This document shows, piece by piece, positions 51,216 to 58,355 of a DNA stretch of 64,000 bases. The stretch covers positions 33,144,060-33,208,059 of the forward strand of contig CM072527.1 in NCBI GenBank assembly GCA_036898135.1, in the 5' to 3' direction. The notes below the pieces were generated by a model. The model did no database searches. It had not been told where the DNA came from and saw nothing but the letters and a program-made list of their open reading frames with translations. The DNA is from Oncomelania hupensis. Its lineage: Eukaryota; Mollusca; Gastropoda; Littorinimorpha; Pomatiopsidae. A program made the translations under genes and the position numbers. The first letter of the stretch is position 1; each line of letters starts with the position of its first letter.

Positions 51216-52888
51216 TTGCCCTGTGGGTTCGGGCATTAAATAGAATAGACCCAACGTTTCCCGGCGTGTTGTAAGAGGCGACTAACAGGGGTGATGTTAG
51301 CACGGCATCACTGGGCGAAAGTCTTCTACACAGAAGTCACCAGCCAGGGCGGAGGAACCTCACGTTACTACAGGTTCAACGACCACATGCTCAGGGCCAA
51401 GGCGAGCCACACTGTATTCGTGGATTTCAGCTGTGGCCAACAGCCTGGAGAGGATTGGGCACCGCCAGGTCTTTTTTGTCCAAGACACACTACATGAATA
51501 CGCTATCCACTAATTCCATACCGGATCGGTATATCCGTTATTTTGACGTTAAAACAGTGTTCCGTTAGGATTAGGGCTGTATTAGGCTTAGGGTTAAGGG
51601 TTAGGGTTTGGGTTAGGGTTAGGGTTAGAGTTAGCTTAAAAAAATGGACAAATTTGTAAAAATGTCAAAGTAACATATGTAGAGTTTCATGAAAGTCATC
51701 ACAACGGCGTTTCTACACCTTTGCTTGTGTGGGTGTGTGTGTGTGTGTGTGTGTGAAAGTGAATTTGTTTTTGTGTACACATGTGACTTTGGGTGTGAGT
51801 GTATGTGTGTAGGTCAGGTTCTACTTCTAGTATAACACACCTTCCAGCTCAAAGAGCTGCTCAATGTATGCACACAATTGTTTAAACTCTTATCTGCTAC
51901 ATCACTGATACATTCATGCAAAGTCTAACTTAGAGAAAATCATTAATTGAACATCCTTTGATCAGCAAGTTATAAATAAAATTACATTTACCATTAATTA
52001 TATTGTACTGACTGACTGATTGACTGACCTGAAAATTTCTGTTTGAAATTTGAAAGAAAAAGAATACATTTAGCTGAAGAGCATTTTTCGCATCCAAGCA
52101 TACCTGACAATCACGGCCACAGTAACCAAGGACTTGACAGGCTGTGCACATTAAGACTTTCTCCTGACTGAAAATAAATATTAACTTAATGAACAGTAAC
52201 TATGTTGACATTTGCTAAACATCACATAGACATAATTTGTGGGTAACACAATTGATTATTTTAGTGATTTATTATTTATAGTCTAATGTAAACATGATGA
52301 TTTCAAGTTCCACTTAAAAATTTCTTCCTCGCTAGTGTATTTGTGCTGTCTCTCTCTGGTTCTTTCTTGATGATGTTCACTAGTATTGCACATATATCCA
52401 TCCAAAACAAATTATCAGTGCGCATAAGTAGGACTAGTAGGCCACATTTTTGTTGTTGTTTAATCAAGCGATAGGAAAAACAAAGTGAAAGGGGGAGTAT
52501 GTATGTAGGTATGGGATAGGGAAGACAGCAAGAGCTGTCAAGATCCAAATTCTTTAGTTCACTCAAACCCTGGTTGCTTTTTTTTTTTTTTTTTTTTTTA
52601 AATGTCTTCTCTTGGTTGTAGCCAGCTGCGGCTACGAGTACGAAAGGCGAGACTTCACAGCCTGTGGTAGCTGAAAGCTGTATACATTTCCAGAACAAGT
52701 TTAGAATTGTCTCTTTTTGCATGTTTAATAAATGTATTGCATTTATTGCCTTGAAGTGTAAACGCACAGAAATAATAAAGGTTCAAGATGAGTCGAAGGT
52801 GTTGTCGAACTTAAGTTCTAACTGTTCAAGCACTCTCGACTCTCAACTTCTGACTGAAAAAAAAAAAAAAAAATCGTAACAAACTGTT

Positions 52889-52921
<33 letters not shown>

Positions 52922-53047
52922 AAGAAAGAAAATTACAACAACTTACATCTTAAAACAAAAGCTGCATCGTTCACGGCGATATTTATGGCACAAAATGTGT
53001 GCGTAAGGCCTTGCTGTCAAGATCAAATCACCCCTTTTCCAACCCAT
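34359..53047 (-). CDS. SMYD3: SMYD3-like SET and MYND domain lysine methyltransferase
   Basis: Protein lysine N-methyltransferase family (human SMYD3, 428 residues). Minus-strand exons: 53047-52947, 52167-52104, 51007-50897, 47839-47773, 47561-47428, 45090-45023, 42490-42382, 41670-41548, 38444-38402, 37177-37124, 35476-35299, 34931-34823, 34469-34359. All have AG/GT borders; 1,272 bp give 423 residues plus TAA. MYND zinc ligands: C28, C31, C41, C44, C50, C54, H62, C66. SET: VLDHRCSPNA (185-194), catalytic-type Tyr227 in INYVD, post-SET Cys in HCHCSRC (249-254). The helical C-terminal domain follows (NIYKLRLLDFAFD, GLQLMRVGKIQLYLEQ). Odd points: NHSC reads DHRC, and the N-terminal GxG SAM loop of SET is not in this model. 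Upstream of the ATG is an in-frame TAG that may be intronic; see 56905-57092. Confidence 0.93.
35597..35697. repeat. Near-perfect inverted repeat (foldback)
   Basis: The left arm runs GCAATCTTTCATTTAATATC to CACATTTAGGT. The right arm is its complement, ACCTAAATG to ATTAAATGAAAGATTG. Arms are about 40 bp with a loop of about 17 bp. An extra left-arm copy lies just upstream (about 35575-35600). It is about 120 bp from SMYD3 exon 35476-35299. Confidence 0.8.
36300..36455 (+). repeat. R5 head fragment
   Basis: Carries GGGGGTGCTGGGGG, AGTATCCCCACTTTCTGGAA and TTTAGTGCTTTAAATTCCCA, then stops. Confidence 0.7.
36830..37045 (-). repeat. SINE-A copy, minus orientation
   Basis: Contains CAAGGCACTGGCCGATACAG, GTCTGACGCC and TAGGACATGAGC in minus order. 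Its head is missing. It lies about 80 bp from SMYD3 exon 37177-37124. Confidence 0.7.
37290..37985 (+). repeat. SINE-A fragments flanking an R4 copy
   Basis: SINE-A 3' part at about 37335-37570 (CACCCAGCATGCACTAGGTC to GAGCAGCTCTTGAGCTGGAA) and a separate 5' part at 37850-37985 (GAGAGTATAAACCAAGGTCTAG). Between them, 37640-37800 is an R4-type repeat (GCGATCTCCCTGCCTTTACA; ATGTTGGTACAGATCGCCATG). A TCTCCGGGTACTCTGGTTT SINE core piece precedes at 37302. Confidence 0.65.
38035..38345 (-). repeat. SINE-A copy, near full length, minus orientation
   Basis: Tail and AGCGCTTTTCCAGCTCAAGA at 38056-38075; head ending in a GGTTTATACTCC-type sequence at about 38320-38340. It lies about 60 bp from SMYD3 exon 38444-38402. 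Confidence 0.8.
39010..39245 (-). repeat. R4 short repeat inserted in the RTE LINE
   Basis: The repeat reads GGTGTAAAGGCAGGGAGATC on plus and carries a (TAA)n/(ATT)n edge at 39007-39028. Related copies: 37640-37800, 39645-39825 and 51065-51217. R4 sense ends with CGCGCTTTGAG, then GCGTATAAGCATCC-like sequence and (TTA)n. Confidence 0.65.
39511..40372 (-). mobile_element. Rex-type LINE 3' end inserted in the RTE LINE
   Basis: The minus strand ends with a TTGTAAAAGATAATAAAGTTGTCTTA-type 3' terminus and a (TTATC)n tail at 39511-39545. Upstream, translation gives STHVYAHFSSSCLLGCA and KTVLSQRLSHYLIND, the end of a Rex/CR1-type ORF. It also contains an R4 repeat (39645-39825) and (CA)n. On both sides the RTE LINE resumes at its NNTNGIN codons. 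Confidence 0.65.
41742..41827 (-). mobile_element. H1 minimal hairpin retroposon with perfect target duplication
   Basis: Between two identical 21-bp sequences (41721-41741 and 41828-41848) lies an 86-bp insert: about 27 Ts, then 59 bp containing ACGTCCCCGGACACATTAAG and TATAGGGGACGGG. Read on the minus strand it is a short leader, a hairpin (GTCCCC...GGGGAC stem), GACGTAAATTTACT and an A-tail. The long duplication and A-tail show LINE-type retroposition of a very short RNA. Located in the SMYD3 intron upstream of exon 41670-41548. Confidence 0.85.
42783..42997. repeat. (ATT)n microsatellites
   Basis: Trinucleotide runs at 42783-42825 and 42957-42997 with related A/T-rich DNA between, in a SMYD3 intron. 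Confidence 0.9.
43383..44177 (+). repeat. 27-28 bp minisatellite array in a SMYD3 intron
   Basis: A unit of about 27 bp, CACATTAACATTATGATG followed by AAAAACACCT, repeats in tandem for about 795 bp (roughly 29 units) with substitutions and small indels. There are no unique spacers between units. It lies between SMYD3 exons at 45023 and 42490. Confidence 0.93.
44330..44650 (+). repeat. tRNA-derived SINE T3, plus copy
   Basis: Begins CATTGTGGTCAAGTGGGTTA (A box), then GTGTAAGATCGATCC (B-box region), TCTCCGGGTACTCCGGTTT (central domain) and a tail AAAAAGGGACAATAAAGCG. Confidence 0.75.
45320..46911 (+). mobile_element. L2-type LINE with intact C-terminal RT ORF and 3' tail
   Basis: A 259-codon ORF (45388-46167) encodes the end of an L2/CR1-group reverse transcriptase: VADWMAENKLKMNDDKTEVI, ARNLGVHLDESLSM, LILSRLDYCNSLL-type (here FILSRLDYCNSLLAGLP), LQRIQNHAARLV, LHWLPVKARVDYKVASLCYQ, FGKRAFSVYAPTLWNKLP and SFKAQMKTYLFRL. 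The catalytic FADD motif lies upstream of the truncation. The 3' UTR has (GT)n, (TTA)n (46388-46436) and the terminus GCGCTATACAAAATAAATTA with (TTA)n to 46911. The intact frame suggests relative youth. The antisense open frame is a shadow. Confidence 0.85.
47650..47684. repeat. (TTA)n microsatellite
   Basis: About 11 trinucleotide units between SMYD3 exons 47839-47773 and 47561-47428. Confidence 0.9.
48887..50030 (-). mobile_element. hAT-like transposon, copy 2
   Basis: Termini CAGGGATTAATCTTG (48887) and CCAAGAATAAAGCCTG (ending 50030) are imperfect inverted repeats. Flanks ACAGAG (48881-48886) and ACAGAC (50031-50036) match at five of six bases. Subterminal ATAGGTCA/ATCGGTCA motifs recur at both ends, as in copy 1. 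The minus strand encodes transposase remnants. Located in a SMYD3 intron. Confidence 0.75.
49208..49718 (-). pseudogene. hAT transposase remnants (N- and C-terminal pieces)
   Basis: 49718-49470 encodes a basic start with MPPKKKPRSETGQKSV. 49462-49208 encodes HLDEFPNLLKLAAFAVT then QTADCERGFSAQNRIL, the hAT dimerisation region also kept in copy 1. The catalytic middle is deleted, and the two pieces are in different frames. Confidence 0.7.
50174..50633. mobile_element. pogo-like MITE
   Basis: CAGTGGAGTCC (50174) and GGACTCCACTG (ending 50633) are inverted termini, with TA at 50172-50173 and 50634-50635. Subterminal TATAACGAA/TTCGTTATA inverted motifs are present. At 460 bp without an ORF it is non-autonomous, related in termini to the Tigger-type element at 9.1 kb. 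Confidence 0.85.
50662..50835 (+). repeat. SINE-A 3' part
   Basis: GTCGCCCAGGATTGTGCTGT, GTGGGCGCC, TGTATCGGCCAGCGACTTGA and GCAGCTCTTGAGCTG. Ends about 60 bp before SMYD3 exon 51007-50897. Confidence 0.75.
51065..51217 (+). repeat. R4 repeat copy with (ATT)n tail
   Basis: TACATACATGTGAGCGTGAT, ATGCTTTGAGTTTG and GGCGCGTATAGCATCC lead into (ATT)n at 51179-51217. Confidence 0.65.
51241..51500 (+). other. Unclassified GC-rich segment with a short open frame
   Basis: Contains CGTGTTGTAAGAGGCGACTA, a motif I associate with dispersed repeats in animals. A plus-strand open stretch (51291-51497) includes RYYRFNDHMLRAK then SHTVFVDFSCGQ. I cannot assign it to a family. It lies in a SMYD3 intron and runs antisense to that gene. 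Confidence 0.3.
51565..51632 (+). repeat. Interstitial telomere-type (TTAGGG)n tract
   Basis: Perfect and one-base-variant TTAGGG units, including about four near-contiguous ones (51595-51628), preceded by looser variants. It lies inside a SMYD3 intron, so it is not a chromosome end. Confidence 0.85.
52579..52918. other. Poly-T/poly-A tracts of likely retroposon tails
   Basis: About 22 Ts at 52579-52600 precede a short sequence with hairpin potential (GTAGCCAGCTGCGGCTAC, 52617-52634). A poly-A run at 52858-52873 and a poly-T run at 52892-52916 follow. No target duplications were found. Confidence 0.45.
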
Positions 53048-53229
53048 AGTGAATGAATTAGACACCTACGATTATTTTATTTTTAAGGCTCGACATGGGA
53101 AGCCACTACAGGGGATTGTACAGTACTTCCTGTTGGAAATGAGACTTCCTGTTGAACATGAAAGTAAAACAATGTGCATAAACAAAAACGCGAAAGAAAG
53201 AAAACATGAACTAAAATAGAGAGACAACC

Positions 53230-53234
<5 letters not shown>

Positions 53235-53291
<57 letters not shown>
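53235..53291. repeat. (GA)n microsatellite
   Basis: About 28 GA units 190 bp upstream of the first sure SMYD3 coding exon. Confidence 0.95.
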
Positions 53292-53294
<3 letters not shown>

Positions 53295-53379
53295 AGTATT
53301 TTTGTGTGCGTGTCTTTTGTTGCTATTGTTGGTTTTTTGTTTTTTTGTTTTTGGGCATAGTCTTACCTTACAATCTTTA

Positions 53380-53535
53380 TTAAAAATGTATCGAAAATTA
53401 TCAACATTATACAAAGTTTCTTCTAACAACGCAAAATCAAATCAAAGGTAAATACACTCTGTTAATGCATGCTTTGCAATTAAAAAAAAAAAAAAAAAAA
53501 AGATCGGATCCATCGTGCGCGTTTCAAACGTAACA
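53380..53535 (+). mobile_element. LTR fragment (LTR copy B, 3' part only)
   Basis: Homologous to the last about 160 bp of the LTRs at 54638-55665 and 60708-61298: AAAATTATCAACATTATA, AATCAAATCAAAGGTAAATA, ATCGTGCGCGTTTCAAACG, ending CGTAACA. An A-run interrupts it at 53482-53501. It abuts ATCTG and the RTE LINE exactly as copy A does. Confidence 0.8.
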
Positions 53536-54827
53536 ATCTGTAACAAGATCTGGCAGAGTGGGGAGTGGCCTACACCATAGGCCAGTCTCTTGTCATTATT
53601 CTTAAAAAAAAAAAAAAAAAAAAAAAGAAGAAGGTAACCTTCAGGAGTGTGAAAAATGCCGTACGATCAGCCTCATCAGCCATCCCATCAAGGTCCTACT
53701 GAACATAATACTCAACGGCTAGGTTGAAACCCCAAGATGAACAAATCATAGCTGATCGAAGAACAAGCAGGATTCAGGGCAGGGCGAAGTACCACTGAAC
53801 AGATTTTTAACCTCAAAATAATCTGCAAGAAATACCTACAGCACGAACAACATCTATATCATGTGTTTGTAGACATCAAGAAGGCGTTTGACCGAGTCTG
53901 GCATGCAGCTCTGTGGGCATTTGTACAACATCAGGCCTGTATACAATTATTGAAGTCATCAAAAGCCTGTATGACAAGGCTACCAGTGCAGTCCTCCAAA
54001 ACAGCGCCATCGGAAACTGGTTCAGAACAACAATCGGTGTGCGTCAAGGATGCCTACTCTCTCCAACAGCGCATCATGTCAGATGCCTTTGCAGATCACG
54101 AAGGCACAGTCAGCATATAGGGTAGAGTATTCTCCAACATTTGTTGTGCGGATAACATTGATGGATTGGCTGGAGAGGAACAAGAACTTGAACAGCTGGT
54201 ACAGAGGGTTGACACCACATCCAGAGCCTGTGGAATGGAAATAACTGCAGAGAAGACCAAATTGATGACCAACAACACCAATGGCATCAACAGGGACATC
54301 AAAGTCCAAGGTCAAACCCTCAACACAGTGCATAGCTTCAAATATTTAGGAGCCATTGTTTCAGACAATGGGTCCCGACATGAAATCCTCTCCAGGATCG
54401 CACAAACAATTGCTGCCCTGGCAAGATTGAAGCTCATTTGGAAAGACAGGACTCTCAGTCTACAGTCTAAGGTTAGGCTGCTGCGCTCCCTTGTCATCTC
54501 CATCTTCCAATACGCTTGTGAAACATGGAACCTCACAGCAGATCTACAATGAAGAACACAAAGCATTGAGATGAGGTGCTACAGAAGACTTCTGGGCATT
54601 TCCTATACCCAGCACATCACCAACGACGAAGTCCGACTGTTACACGGTTGTTTATTTATCAATTGTTGATTCAGCCCCGATGCTTGAATCTTGATAAGTG
54701 TATTTCAGATTCGTTTATCCACGCAACCTGTTCACTCAGCAACAAGGCATGAAGTTTTCCAACTTTATTCACCATAAATCAACACTGCATACAATCGCTT
54801 TTCCCACTTTCTTTTTCACTCTTTAAA

Positions 54828-54880
54828 CAGGCAGGCATGTAGATTAACGTCCCCGGACACACTTGGCATATAGGGGACTT
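54828..54880 (-). mobile_element. H1-variant hairpin retroposon, 53 bp
   Basis: Flanked by CTCTTTAAA (54819-54827 and 54881-54889). It contains ACGTCCCCGGACACACTTGG and TATAGGGGAC, the H1 hairpin core with substitutions, but lacks a clear A-tail. Confidence 0.65.
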
Positions 54881-54900
54881 CTCTTTAAATATTAAAGTTC

Positions 54901-54979
54901 TTTTTTTTTGTTTCTTTTTTTTTTTTAATTTAATTTACGTCCCCGGACACATTAAGCGTATAGGGGACGGGTGAACCAC
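54901..54979 (-). mobile_element. H1 hairpin retroposon, 79 bp
   Basis: Flanked by ATTAAAGTTC at 54891-54900 and 54980-54989. Poly-T (A-tail in sense), then the same core as 41742-41827: GTCCCCGGACACATTAAGCG then TATAGGGGACGGGTGAA. Confidence 0.82.
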
Positions 54980-54989
54980 ATTAAAGTTC

Positions 54990-55195
54990 GGTTGTTGTTG
55001 TTGTTTGTAGATTATAGTCACACGACACTTTCGCATATAGGTGACTACTGGACCGATTTATACTGACACCAGCGGGCCAGTTGTTGGTAAAGGGAAAAAT
55101 AATATGATCACACGTTGACCAATCCGGGATTCGAACCAGCGACCTCTCGGTTACTAGCAAGACGCTCTTACCAACTGAGCTACCCGGCCCCACAA
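54990..55195 (-). repeat. tRNA-derived SINE T1, in the insertion stack
   Basis: Flanked by ATTAAAGTTC at 54980-54989 and 55196-55205. In sense it runs GGGGCCGGGTAGCTCAGTTG to GACTATAATCTACAAA with a (CAA)n tail. Nearly identical to the copies at 10.8 and 57.4 kb. Confidence 0.88.
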
Positions 55196-55205
55196 ATTAA
55201 AGTTC

Positions 55206-55289
55206 TTTTTTTTTTTCTTTTTTTTTTTTTAAATCAGTTTATAGTCCCCTCTCTTTCCGATAAGGATTTTCAGAGAGGAGACTATGTTA
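55206..55289 (-). mobile_element. H2 hairpin retroposon, 84 bp
   Basis: Flanked by ATTAAAGTTC at 55196-55205 and 55290-55299. In sense: a stem TAGTCTCCTCTCT pairing with AGAGAGGGGACTA (12 of 13 bp) around a loop of about 17 nt, then TAAACTGATTTAAA and an A-rich tail. The sequence differs from H1 but the layout is the same. Confidence 0.75.
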
Positions 55290-56327
55290 ATTAAAGTTCG
55301 ATAACTTTCACCACTTATATAGTCTCTCTATAATCGAGAGAAAGTTCGAACATTCCAGCATGACGCAATAACACCCAATCAAAATAAAACTCGTCACCGG
55401 AACTGTGCACTATCTTACGTCATATAACCTTATTTAGGATAGAAGAATCGCCCGGCCATCGCTAGATTTATCGCGAAGCTTCGGTCGATAGTAAACAAGT
55501 AACTCCAGAACATTCTCCAACAATATCGACCAACGAAAATTGTAAATATTATACAAAGCTTCTTCGAGCAACAACACAAAATCAAATCAAAGATAAATAC
55601 ACTCTGTTATTGCATGCTTTCAAAATAAAATGATCGGATCTATCGTGCGCGTCTCAAACGTAACACCGACAGACCATCACAAAAAGCTTTGGACAACAAG
55701 ATGCCATGCTCACAGTGGTGAAGAAACGGAAATTCTGATGATCACGTCACCAGATCATCAGGCCTTGCAAAGACCATCCTGAAAGGCACAGTGCAAGGAG
55801 GTAGAAGAAGAGGGAGACCGAAAAAGAGGTGGGAGGACAACATTCGAGAATGGACTGGTTTGACACTAAGCGAAGCCATCAGGGTTGCTGAAAGATGGAG
55901 TACGCTGGTTAAACGATCATCTATGGTGGCCCTACGACCTCCTAGTTACGGGATAGGATAGGATAGGATAGAAAATAAAGACCTTTAACAATTTTATTTT
56001 TAATTTTAATTTTGAATTTCCTTTAGCAGAAAATGGAATTCGTATTGATGGCAAATTAATATCTGAAGCTCTTGATTTTTGTAGTCCTATCGAGCTATCG
56101 GCCAAGTCGAACAGCTAAATTAGAAATGTTATTCAAAGCAAGTAATAGGGCAATTAATGCTGCAGTACATATAGAAATGTTCATTTTCTAAGTTCTCTGG
56201 ATAAAGACCGCACATTATTCTCGAGTTAATAACCTGGGAAAAACCTCATTTCAGTCACTATAATATCGTAAAGTTAGTGGTCAAATGCCGTGTCTTCAGA
56301 TCATCACTACCAAGCTATGTTTGGAGG

Positions 56328-56330
<3 letters not shown>

Positions 56331-56425
<95 letters not shown>

Positions 56426-56659
56426 CAGAGAGACAGAAAGAGAAAATAACATAAGATAAGATAACCTTTTTATTTAGCAAAGGTAAAAGATTAAGCACTG
56501 GTTGTGCCCTTCTACATCCTGCCCTTGGCGCTTATAGCAATAATAATTAGTATAACAATAACATCATAATTTAACAATATAATCAAGATATGCGCACGCG
56601 CACACGCACACACACGCACACACACACAACTTATGTAAAACAATCTAATGAAAGTTATG

Positions 56660-56739
<80 letters not shown>
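56331..56739. repeat. Two long (GA)n microsatellites
   Basis: About 85 bp of GA at 56331-56417, followed by GACAGA variants to about 56440, and about 76 bp of GA at 56664-56739. Open frames here are dipeptide artefacts (RE or LS runs). Confidence 0.95.
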
Positions 56740-56741
<2 letters not shown>

Positions 56742-56904
56742 ACCGAGGCCATTTAACCCAAGAAACAAAATTCAGTTCCATATTGCATTCATTTTGACTG
56801 TCTTTTAATAACCTCTACTCAATACACTACAATCATCAAACATAAAATCCGCATGCACATATAACCAACAAAAGAAAGAAGTTTCAATAAGTTTTTGTTC
56901 TTAC

Positions 56905-57092
56905 CTCATCTTCGAAGCCTTTGTTCACTTCACTTCCTGAAGGATCTACCTTTACACTAAGTCTCAAAATAAAACTGAGGAATTAGCATTAGAACACTTC
57001 CAGACCTCTGGCATACCTTCAGTAGGATTGGATTCTTGCAGCCTGGTCCCGGCAGGATGAGACCCGGCAGGACTCTCATTTCTAGACTGCAT
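56905..57092 (-). CDS. Candidate 5' exons, possibly the SMYD3 N-terminus
   Basis: ATG at 57092 opens MQSRNESPAGSHPAG and reaches a donor GAAG|GTATGC at 57017. A possible acceptor GTAG at 56946 begins a 41-bp exon (56945-56905) ending GATGAG|GTAAGA. Together they are 117 bp, phase 0. That matches a phase-0 extension of the first sure SMYD3 exon from an acceptor CGTAG|GTG at 53065. The joined peptide lacks the GxG motif expected at the start of SET, so the link is weak. Confidence 0.3.
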
Positions 57093-57124
57093 TTTAGACT
57101 CCTCTCTCGACTCCCGTTTTCGAC

Positions 57125-57350
57125 TCCCCTTTAGAACGAACGAACGAACATTAAGGTTTAACGTCTACACCCACCATTGGCGATATAATATGGCAGACGG
57201 GGATAACCATCCCCGGGAAAGAAAGGCAGGGACCTGAATCAACACTGAACCATCAGAGCAATCATACTGCTAAAATGGACAGTGAAAATGACCACATTTT
57301 ATATCGCCCACCACGGGATTCGAACCTGGGTCATCGTTGTATTATAGCAT
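57125..57350 (-). repeat. tRNA-derived SINE T2
   Basis: In minus sense the B-box region AGGTTCGAATCCC lies at about 57315 and the body shares ATCAACACTGAACCAT and CAATCATACTGCTAA with the copy at 16.4 kb. It ends in a (GTTC)n tail, seen on plus as AACGAACGAACGAAC (57127-57143). Confidence 0.75.
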
Positions 57351-57440
57351 GCTAGAGAGAGACAATCGTGAATGAAGGGAGATAATGTACTATAACGTAG
57401 AGAGGGGTGATGAAGTTGAGAGTGAAGGTGAAGTAAGATT

Positions 57441-57641
57441 CGGGGCCGGGTAGCTCAGTTGGTAAGAGCGTCTTGCTAGTAACCGAAAGGTCGCTGGTTC
57501 GAATCCCGGATTGGTCAACGTGTGATCATATTATTTTCCCCTTTACCAACAACTGGCCCGCTGGTGTCAGTATAAATCGGTCCAGTAGTCACCTATATGC
57601 GAAAGTGTCGTGTGACTATAATCTACAAACATACAAACAAC
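57441..57641 (+). repeat. tRNA-derived SINE T1, plus copy with perfect target duplication
   Basis: GGGGCCGGGTAGCTCAGTTG (A box, 57442) and GGTTCGAATCC (B box), the family body, GACTATAATCTACAAA and a short ACAAAC-type tail. AAGTAAGATT flanks it at 57431-57440 and 57642-57651. Confidence 0.9.
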
Positions 57642-58355
57642 AAGTAAGATTGTTTGATTGAGAATGTAATTATAACGACGATGTATATGTGCATAAATAA
57701 TAATAGTTTATGAGAGAAGATATAAATTATTAGAACTAAGAATTGCATTGAATTGTTGGAATGCACGTATAAACAGGTCAAGATGGCGGACGGCGGAAGG
57801 AGATATTTGTTTAGATATAGTGTTTAGGCTACATGTTGTAGAAAGATTGGGTTAGTAAGACAATTTATTTGTTGATCAGATTGGGCCTACTCTACTACTG
57901 CTGTATTTCTACGATCTACGATACTCTTACGATATTTCTACGTTGCTACGGTTCTACTGTTTCTACTAAGACTACTGCTGCTCTACTGCTGATACTACTA
58001 TTCCACGTGTACTTCAGCCTCTGAGACTTCTGCCTTTGCCACTGTGAGGTGTGGACTTCGTCGGGCGTCGCTGCCACCACAGCCACGTCTCTCCTTTGTC
58101 GTTGGCATCGCTGTTGTGTGTGGTCCTCCATCAACGCCGGGACTCGTCGTTGTACTTCGGACGACCGGGAGCTTTCCATTGAAGTTTACAGGATACCAGC
58201 TACATCGCACCGACACACACACACACACACACATACTTGCATTTCACGCACATAAAACATACCTTCAACTTCAGTACTTAGTGTAAATTACCTTAATTAT
58301 CTGTGTGATCAACTGCTATAGTTTATTCTGAGATCAGTTAAGGGACAGTAAAGTT
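57642..58355. other. Stretch without a recognised gene; YY1-like motif
   Basis: CAAGATGGCGGA at 57779-57790 matches the YY1/Kozak-type element found at some animal promoters; the ATG there opens only 14 codons (MADGGRRYLFRYSV). GC-richer DNA follows at 58010-58200, then (CA)n at 58212-58232. No exon could be supported. Confidence 0.35.

Larger units (their letters stand above)
54638..55665 (+). mobile_element. Solo LTR (copy C) carrying four nested short retroposons
   Basis: Starts TGTTACACGG and ends CGTAACA (TG...CA), flanked by 5-bp duplications CCGAC (54633-54637 and 55666-55670) inside the RTE LINE. Without its nested insertions it aligns with LTR copy A (60708-61298): GATGCTTGAATCTTGATAAG near the start, TATAGTCTCTCTATAATC mid-way, and ATCGTGCGCG near the end. 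No internal LTR-retrotransposon genes are seen, so it is a recombined solo LTR. Superfamily unknown. Confidence 0.85.
53536..55980 (+). mobile_element. RTE-like LINE, split by a solo LTR
   Basis: Plus-strand pieces: KIWQSGEWP-like start at 53545, VFVDIKKAFDRVWHAALW (motif A, about 53863), a degraded [17 protein letters not shown] segment (54150), [15 protein letters not shown] (54330) and ISYTQHI (54600). After the LTR (54638-55665) it resumes with GRRRGRPKKRWEDN and EWTGLTLSEA, and a (GGATA)n tail at about 55952-55970. An A-rich insertion near 53600 breaks the frame. Decayed. Confidence 0.82.

Noticed and set aside
51565..51632. Chromosome end
   Set aside because: SMYD3 exons lie on both sides, so the TTAGGG tract is interstitial.
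52303..52767. 154-codon minus-strand open frame in SMYD3 intron 1
   Set aside because: It crosses a poly-T run (poly-Lys), has no recognisable motif and is not flanked by splice sites in phase with SMYD3.
56277..56808. Open frames across the GA microsatellites
   Set aside because: They encode only RE or LS dipeptide runs.
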